Source: Caldifarciminota bacterium
GTDB taxonomy: Bacteria; Hydrothermota; Tepidihabitantia; SM23-42
Assembly (NCBI GenBank): GCA_030671005.1
Contig: DAOVAN010000049.1
Coordinates: 1 to 10,210 of the forward strand
Reading direction: 5' to 3'
DNA: 10,210 nt
Shown: positions 5,969-10,210 of the stretch, in pieces
Position numbering within the stretch: the first letter of the stretch is position 1
How the letters are laid out: each line of letters opens with the position of its first letter
The notes under the pieces: model-generated
The model's database searches: none
What the model saw: only the letters and a program-made list of their open reading frames with translations
Told to the model about the DNA's origin: nothing
Program-made: the position numbers and the translations under genes

Positions 5969-7462
5969 ATGAACGGGCAGAGAGCAAGGTGGACGTCGAG
6001 GTCTAGCTTCATCATCGCGTCGATCGGCGCCGCTATCGGGCTCGGTAATGTGTGGCGGTTCCCTTATATTTGTTATGAGAATGGGGGAGGTGCTTTTCTC
6101 ATTCCTTATTTTGTTGCTTTATTTACCGCAGGTATTCCTCTTATGATTTTGGAGTACGGCCTGGGTAGAAAGATGCAGGCTGGTGCGCCTACTGCCTTTG
6201 CTAAGGTACGTAAAGGAACCGAGTGGGTTGGATGGCTTGCGCTCATGGTGGTTATGCTTATCTTTCTTTACTATCCGGTGATTATGGCGTGGTGTGTGGA
6301 CTACATAACATACGCCTTCAATCTAGGTTGGGGAACAGACACCGCGGGTTTCTTCGAAAGGGATTTTCTGCAGTTGAGTGGTGGTCCAGGTATGCTGGGC
6401 GGCATCCGTTGGCCGATTGTCATAGGTTTAGCTGTTGTCTGGTTTGCGGTATATCTTTGTTTGTTCAAGGGTCTCAAGGCGCTGAGCAAGATCGTATTCT
6501 ATACAGTAATCATTCCATGGATTATCCTGGTGATTATGGTGATAAGAGGCTTGACCCTACCGGGCGCCATCGAGGGTTTGAAATTTTACCTCACACCGAA
6601 CTTCTCGGTATTGGGCGACCCACGGGTTTGGCTGGCTGCATACGGACAGATTTTCTTCTCACTCTCGTTGGCCATGGGTACGATGATTGTCTACTCCAGT
6701 TATTTGCCGCGTAAGAGTGACATTGCGAATAATGCATTCATTGTTTCCCTGGCCAATTGTGGCACAAGTTTCTTTGCGGGATTTGCCGTTTTCTCAATTC
6801 TCGGTTATCTTGCACAAGCGATGGGTGTCAGCGTGCCTGAAGTAACACAATCTGGTTTAGGTCTCGCGTTTATCACCTACCCAACCGCGATAAGATTGCT
6901 TCCTTTAGTACCGGCATTCTTTGGTATCCTGTTTTTCCTGTTGCTGTTGACGCTCGGTATAGATTCAGCGTTTTCTCAGATTGAGCCCTTTGTTGCGGGA
7001 TTCACCGACAAATGGAAATTGAATAAGAAATGGGTATTGCCTATCGTATGTATTTGTGGATTTCTCATTGGCATAGTATTCACGACCCGAGGTGGCTATT
7101 ACTGGCTTGATATTGTGGATTATTTCGCGAATACGTTCGGTCTGACCCTGGTTGGATTGCTGGAGTGTATTGTCATTGGGTATGTATACAAGGCAAGCAA
7201 AATGCGCGAATATGTGAACGAGGTTTCTGAATTCCGGATCGGCATATGGTGGGACATCTGCATTAAGATAGTGACACCGGTAATCCTTGGAATTTCATTC
7301 ATTTTGAGTGTCGTGACGCTCATAAAGGAGGGCTATGGCGGCTATCCTACGTGGGCAACCATTGTTGGCGTGGTGATTGCCATAGGCATTGTGATTTTGT
7401 CCTTTGTGCTCATGTCAATAAGGGGCAAAACTGTGACGACGGGTGTCTCCAAGGGCGATTAG
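5969..7462 (+). CDS. Sodium-dependent amino-acid transporter, NSS/SNF family
   Basis: The 497-residue inner-membrane protein has the LeuT fold and should import an amino acid with sodium. The first helix contains the broken segment SIGAAIGLGNVWRFPY (18-33), followed by ENGGGAF (37-43) and GIPLMILEYGLG (55-66), all family signatures. AYGQIFFSLS (224-233) fits the unwound sixth helix, and LGIDSAFSQIEP (329-340) the eighth helix with Asp332-Ser333 at the second sodium site. About twelve membrane segments can be counted, the last ending near residue 484. AAAAGGAGG precedes ATG 5969. A 32-codon gene for a MetS-like small subunit follows, which points to the methionine/alanine importer type. The adjoining homoserine genes suggest homoserine or a related amino acid as cargo; this is inference. 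Confidence 0.9.
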   Translation: MNGQRARWTSRSSFIIASIGAAIGLGNVWRFPYICYENGGGAFLIPYFVALFTAGIPLMILEYGLGRKMQAGAPTAFAKVRKGTEWVGWLALMVVMLIFLYYPVIMAWCVDYITYAFNLGWGTDTAGFFERDFLQLSGGPGMLGGIRWPIVIGLAVVWFAVYLCLFKGLKALSKIVFYTVIIPWIILVIMVIRGLTLPGAIEGLKFYLTPNFSVLGDPRVWLAAYGQIFFSLSLAMGTMIVYSSYLPRKSDIANNAFIVSLANCGTSFFAGFAVFSILGYLAQAMGVSVPEVTQSGLGLAFITYPTAIRLLPLVPAFFGILFFLLLLTLGIDSAFSQIEPFVAGFTDKWKLNKKWVLPIVCICGFLIGIVFTTRGGYYWLDIVDYFANTFGLTLVGLLECIVIGYVYKASKMREYVNEVSEFRIGIWWDICIKIVTPVILGISFILSVVTLIKEGYGGYPTWATIVGVVIAIGIVILSFVLMSIRGKTVTTGVSKGD

Positions 7463-7482
7463 CCGCAGGTGTAAGAAAACCC

Positions 7483-7510
7483 TTGACTTTTTAGGAATCT
7501 TTTATATAAT
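7483..7510 (+). promoter_or_regulatory. Promoter for metS-like gene, hydrolase and porin
   Basis: TTGACT (7483-7488), a 16-base spacer and TATAAT (7505-7510) lie just after the transporter stop codon. A second -10, TGCTATAAT (7511-7519), has the extended TGn motif but would start transcription inside the ribosome site, so the first is preferred. Start is expected near 7517, about 20 bases before ATG 7537. Confidence 0.75.
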
Positions 7511-7536
7511 TGCTATAATACAGATGGGAGGAACAT

Positions 7537-7635
7537 ATGCCAGTTTCGGCAATAGTAATGCTAGTAGTTGGCTGTGCTGTAATATATGGCGGGCTAGCTT
7601 ATTGCCTTTTAAGAACTATCAAGAAAAAAGGATAA
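7537..7635 (+). CDS. metS: MetS-like small subunit of the NSS transporter
   Basis: A 32-codon frame runs from ATG 7537 to TAA 7633-7635. Its product begins MPVSAIVMLVVG, forms a single membrane helix (about residues 4-25) with YGGL in the middle, and ends with a positive tail RTIKKKG. This is the pattern of the MetS/AlaS-type small subunits that accompany NSS methionine/alanine importers, known from the MetPS system of Corynebacterium glutamicum; they commonly start M-x-x-S-A-I-x-M and carry a GG near the helix end. GGGAGG (7526-7531) sits five bases upstream. It lies directly downstream of the NSS gene, 74 bases past its stop, but with its own promoter. The positive tail predicts an N-out, C-in orientation. 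It is easy to miss because of its size. Confidence 0.8.
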   Translation: MPVSAIVMLVVGCAVIYGGLAYCLLRTIKKKG

Positions 7636-7643
7636 AGTATGAA

Positions 7644-7703
7644 GGGAGGTGATTGATAAGATTTGAGAAGAGTATTGGCAGTTTTAGAGGAGGTAACAAA
7701 TGA
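7644..7703 (+). other. Orphan ribosome site and possible 17-codon leader frame
   Basis: GGGAGGTGAT (7644-7653) matches the 16S 3' end unusually well but no ATG follows it. A TTG at 7653 opens a 16-residue frame (LIRFEKSIGSFRGGNK) whose TGA stop (7701-7703) overlaps the ATG 7700 of the hydrolase gene. Spacing to TTG is only three bases. It may be a leader for translational coupling, a remnant of a lost gene, or simply a standby ribosome site. The true ribosome site of the hydrolase, GAGGAGG, lies at 7687-7693. Confidence 0.3.
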
Positions 7704-8635
7704 AACAAAGGATATGCCTTGTACTGCTAGGGGCGTTAATCGTAATGACCATGGGCAGTCTTAAGGCAGAAGAGATGGATCTGTGGGACGTGTACAATAA
7801 GTACTTGATGAAGTGTAAGTACGTTGACCTCACCCACGCATTTCACCCAACGCAGCCTGTATGGCCAGGATTTGGTCAGGCGAAGTTTGAAGGAACCAAG
7901 GCTGGCGCAGATCTTGGTGATTATGCGTCGATAGGCGACGTCTATACCTATGATCCTCACGGTTTCGTTGCTACTTCTTATTGGATTCCCACTGACCAGT
8001 ATGGTACACAATTGGATCCACCATCGCATTGGGATGAGTATGGTGCAACGATAAGTGACTTGCCACCTACCTATTGCATACGGCCGCTGGTCGTGATCAA
8101 TATTAGCGATAAGGTAGCAGAGAACCCCGGGTATCACCTAGGTATGGTTGATATCAAAGGCTGGGAAAAGAAATATGGTAAGATCCCCGAAGGTTCAGTG
8201 GTGATGGCGCGGTCTGATTGGTACAAGGGATGGGAAACGAATAAGGAGTTCAACGCAAAACCATTCCCTGGAGTTGATCTGGAAGCAATCAAATTCCTAC
8301 ACAACGAGCGTAGCATTTTATTTCATGGGCACGAAGCTCTGGATACCGATACGACACCGAATTTGGAAGGTGAGTATTGGTTGATGCACGCTCACTTCTG
8401 TCAGGCAGAAGGTGTAGCATATCTTGATATGGTTCCTGAGGCAGGTGCACTCATCGCGATCGGTTTCGCAAAACCACTCGGTGGTACAGGCGGCTATGCG
8501 CGTTATATTGCTATCTGTCCACCTGACTGGGAGCACGGCGTTTCGGTTGAAGAAATGCCTGGTGCGCCTTTGCCTAAGCAACCATACCCGCTCAAGCGGG
8601 ATGAAAATGGTGTAATGAGGCCAACAAAACCATAA
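7700..8635 (+). CDS. Exported cyclase-family metal hydrolase
   Basis: The 311-residue protein belongs to the cyclase family (kynurenine formamidase, isatin hydrolase), metal-dependent enzymes that open amide, lactam or related bonds. A signal peptide is clear: Lys2/Arg4, a hydrophobic core at 5-19 and probable cleavage after SLKA (residue 23), so the enzyme works in the periplasm; no lipobox Cys is seen. The family metal motif HxGTHxDxPxH appears as QYGTQLDPPSH (100-110): both early His are Gln, while Asp106 and His110 stay. HGHEALDTD (209-217) and HAHFCQAEG (230-238) supply further His/Asp. GTQxD variants exist in the family, so activity is plausible but with different metal ligation. The C-terminus is Pro-rich. 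It sits between the small transporter subunit and the porin, which suggests it releases the compound that is then imported. Confidence 0.85.
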   Translation: MKQRICLVLLGALIVMTMGSLKAEEMDLWDVYNKYLMKCKYVDLTHAFHPTQPVWPGFGQAKFEGTKAGADLGDYASIGDVYTYDPHGFVATSYWIPTDQYGTQLDPPSHWDEYGATISDLPPTYCIRPLVVINISDKVAENPGYHLGMVDIKGWEKKYGKIPEGSVVMARSDWYKGWETNKEFNAKPFPGVDLEAIKFLHNERSILFHGHEALDTDTTPNLEGEYWLMHAHFCQAEGVAYLDMVPEAGALIAIGFAKPLGGTGGYARYIAICPPDWEHGVSVEEMPGAPLPKQPYPLKRDENGVMRPTKP

Positions 8636-8650
8636 AAACAAGGAGGAATG

Positions 8651-9991
8651 ATGCGTAATAAGCTACTATGTGTAGTATTGGCTCTGTTTTTCGTAGGTTC
8701 AGTATCCTTCGCAGGAAAGGTGGAGATTACGAATAATGGCACGTTCTATCTCTACAGCTTCTTCTGGGACAATGCGCGCTTCGATGGTAACGACACCCTG
8801 GCGATAGAAGACGGCGACCAGTTCTACTATATGCATGCGGACGTCGGTGTTAAGGCTGATTTTGGTGGTGGTATTACGTCCCAGGTCACTGTCGGTGGCT
8901 GGGGCACATTTGGCCAGCACCCAATAACTGGCGCGGGGGAAGCATGCGGGACACCAGGTCATGACGTGGGGGTCCGCGAGGCATATATCGATTTTGCCAA
9001 TTTATTCGATGCTCCCATTTCATTCCGTGCTGGGAAAATGCACGTGCTCTACGGCAACCAGTTCTTTGATGGCGGCGAGGATGGCATCATGGGGTTCAAG
9101 TTCTATGGCAATACTGATGTGATCGACTACAACCTTGACTGGTACCGGTTAGAGGAAAACGGCGGCTGTTTCGCAGTCGGTAATCCTCTAGTTGGCGTAG
9201 TAGATGATGATATGGATCTGTTGGGTGGCTATTTCACCATCAAATTCATGGAAGGTGCGATCAGGGTTCCCCTCTATGCCTGGTATAGGACGCAGAGCTA
9301 CACAGTGGAAGACACAATCCCCTATACTGTAAAGGATGAGCCAATGTGGCTCGGAGGCAGACTGGAAGTCGGTCCACTCGCAGGTGTCTATGTGGCCGGT
9401 GAATTTACCCAGATGATGGGCAGCCAAAAGAACGCAACCGAGATCGATTACAAAGGCATGCACTATAGCGGCAAGCTAGACTACAAGTCACCAACAATGC
9501 CACTCATGATAGGTGGTGGTTATTACTATTTCTCTGGTGACGACGTTGATACTCTGGGCATGCCGTTAGAGCCCACCGAGAACGCGACCTATGAGTCACC
9601 TTTCTGGGGTCCGTATACGAACGACTTCTATAAGTACTGGCCTGGTTTTGGTCCTGCACATTCGCTACGCACGACTTATGGCTTCTCGCTTATGCTACCG
9701 GGATATCCTGAGGAGTACTTCATCACAAATATGAGCGTAATCAATGGCTATATCGGATATCACAATCCTCTCGTAACACTGAGATTCGACTACTTCAAAT
9801 ATGCCAAAGATCAGGTTATGACCGGGGTTGAGACTGATATGGGTCAGGAATTTGCGCTTTTGGCAACGTATATGTATCAGAAGAGAGTCGTTCTTGGGTT
9901 CACAGGTGGTTACTGGATGCCCGGCGATTTCTTCGGCACTGATCCTGATGCAATGCTGGGTGGTTCACTCTTCACCTACGTTACGTTCTAA
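8651..9991 (+). CDS. Outer-membrane beta-barrel porin-like protein
   Basis: The product (446 residues from ATG 8651) has a signal peptide with core LLCVVLALFFVG and probable cleavage after SFA. The mature chain alternates polar and hydrophobic residues, is rich in Gly, Tyr and Trp, and ends LFTYVTF; the terminal Phe is the outer-membrane assembly signal. The stretch VREAYIDFANLF, then FRAGKMHVLYG and GGEDGIMGF, recalls alginate-export-type barrels, in which a similar block spans two strands. Cys100 and Cys174 (numbered from ATG 8648) could form a loop disulfide. ATG 8648 is also possible, but AGGAGG (8641-8646) would then be one base away; 8651 gives a better spacing. Likely role: substrate entry for the periplasmic hydrolase beside it. 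The cargo is unknown. It is the last gene of its operon. Confidence 0.8.
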   Translation: MRNKLLCVVLALFFVGSVSFAGKVEITNNGTFYLYSFFWDNARFDGNDTLAIEDGDQFYYMHADVGVKADFGGGITSQVTVGGWGTFGQHPITGAGEACGTPGHDVGVREAYIDFANLFDAPISFRAGKMHVLYGNQFFDGGEDGIMGFKFYGNTDVIDYNLDWYRLEENGGCFAVGNPLVGVVDDDMDLLGGYFTIKFMEGAIRVPLYAWYRTQSYTVEDTIPYTVKDEPMWLGGRLEVGPLAGVYVAGEFTQMMGSQKNATEIDYKGMHYSGKLDYKSPTMPLMIGGGYYYFSGDDVDTLGMPLEPTENATYESPFWGPYTNDFYKYWPGFGPAHSLRTTYGFSLMLPGYPEEYFITNMSVINGYIGYHNPLVTLRFDYFKYAKDQVMTGVETDMGQEFALLATYMYQKRVVLGFTGGYWMPGDFFGTDPDAMLGGSLFTYVTF

Positions 9992-10007
9992 CATCTTCTT
10001 ACTTAAG

Positions 10008-10038
10008 AAAAGGGCAGGTTTATCCTGCCCTTTTTTTT
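10008..10038 (+). terminator. Intrinsic terminator after the porin gene
   Basis: AAAAGGGCAGG (10008-10018) pairs perfectly with CCTGCCCTTTT (10024-10034) around a five-base loop, and the T-run continues to 10038. It starts 16 bases after the porin stop codon and closes the operon. Confidence 0.95.
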
Positions 10039-10077
10039 GGGTACGCGCTGCTACCATCGCGGTTCCTTTCTTCGGTC

Positions 10078-10112
10078 GTCATTGCGAATCCACCGCGGGC
10101 AGATGCCTGCCC
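10078..10112 (+). repeat. Partial interspersed repeat with GC-rich hairpin
   Basis: GTCATTGCGA (10078-10087) repeats the first ten bases of the element at 10156. It is followed by GGGCAG-ATGC-CTGCCC (10097-10112), a perfect six-base inverted repeat. The GCAAT end of the full element is not seen after it, so this copy is partial or diverged. Confidence 0.5.
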
Positions 10113-10155
10113 CGTAGGTTTCAATCGTATCGGGGTGCTACTCTCCACGTCTGTG

Positions 10156-10200
10156 GTCATTGCGAGGAGTCCGCCGCAGGCGGACGACGCGGCAATCTCC
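10156..10200 (+). repeat. Interspersed palindromic repeat, right copy
   Basis: The element begins GTCATTGCGAGGA and ends GCAATCTCC. ATTGC (10159-10163) pairs with GCAAT (10192-10196), and an inner stem GTCCGCC (10169-10175) pairs with GGCGGAC (10179-10185) around GCA. It shares its outer sequence with the copy at 65-98 but lies in the opposite orientation. No gene is seen between the terminator and the window end. Confidence 0.75.
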
Positions 10201-10210
10201 GTATTCTGCT

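Noticed and set aside
10078..10200. CRISPR array from the repeated GTCATTGCGA
   Set aside because: Only two copies, unequal in length, with self-complementary bodies and no regular spacers or cas genes.

Overview
The window looks like chromosomal DNA from a Gram-negative bacterium. The evidence is an outer-membrane beta-barrel protein ending in Phe, cleavable signal peptides on two neighbouring genes, strong Shine-Dalgarno sites, and promoters of sigma-70 type. The aldehyde dehydrogenase and the homoserine kinase most resemble archaeal-type homologues. Inverted-repeat elements of the 'GTCATTGCGAGG' kind lie near both ends. Together these suggest a poorly cultured candidate-phylum bacterium (something like WOR-3/Stahlbacteria would fit), but the taxon is a guess.

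Left end (1-700). An interspersed palindromic repeat (65-98) is followed by a minus-strand gene for a small HNH nuclease-like protein (110-457). Upstream of that gene, in the same direction, are a near-perfect 5' half of a tRNA, probably tRNA-Asn, cut off inside the anticodon loop (481-515), and a full-consensus promoter (523-550). The tRNA promoter therefore now appears to transcribe the HNH gene. A hyphenated palindrome (601-623) separates this promoter from a plus-strand extended -10 promoter (650-679).

Middle (702-7462). A PlsY-family membrane protein (702-1316) keeps the fold motifs but lacks the residues expected for catalysis. A second strong promoter (1374-1401), overlaid by a perfect palindrome and preceded by direct repeats, precedes a same-strand run of five genes. 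These are an aldehyde dehydrogenase, a DapA-family class I aldolase or dehydratase with its proton-relay triad replaced, a GHMP kinase of homoserine kinase type starting at a TTG that overlaps the previous stop, a homoserine dehydrogenase, and a sodium-dependent NSS amino-acid transporter.

Right part (7463-10038). A third promoter (7483-7510) leads into a 32-codon gene whose product looks like the MetS-type small subunit of NSS transporters. It is followed by an exported cyclase-family metal hydrolase (variant metal motif) and an outer-membrane porin-like barrel. An intrinsic terminator (10008-10038) closes the unit, and palindromic repeats fill the remainder.

Together the genes could form an uptake-and-processing route: porin in the outer membrane, hydrolase in the periplasm, sodium-driven amino-acid importer (large plus small subunit), then cytosolic enzymes acting on a homoserine or aspartate-semialdehyde-like compound and a derived aldehyde. 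Aspartokinase, aspartate-semialdehyde dehydrogenase of Asd type and threonine synthase are all absent here, so this is not a plain threonine-biosynthesis operon. The catabolic or scavenging reading is inference.
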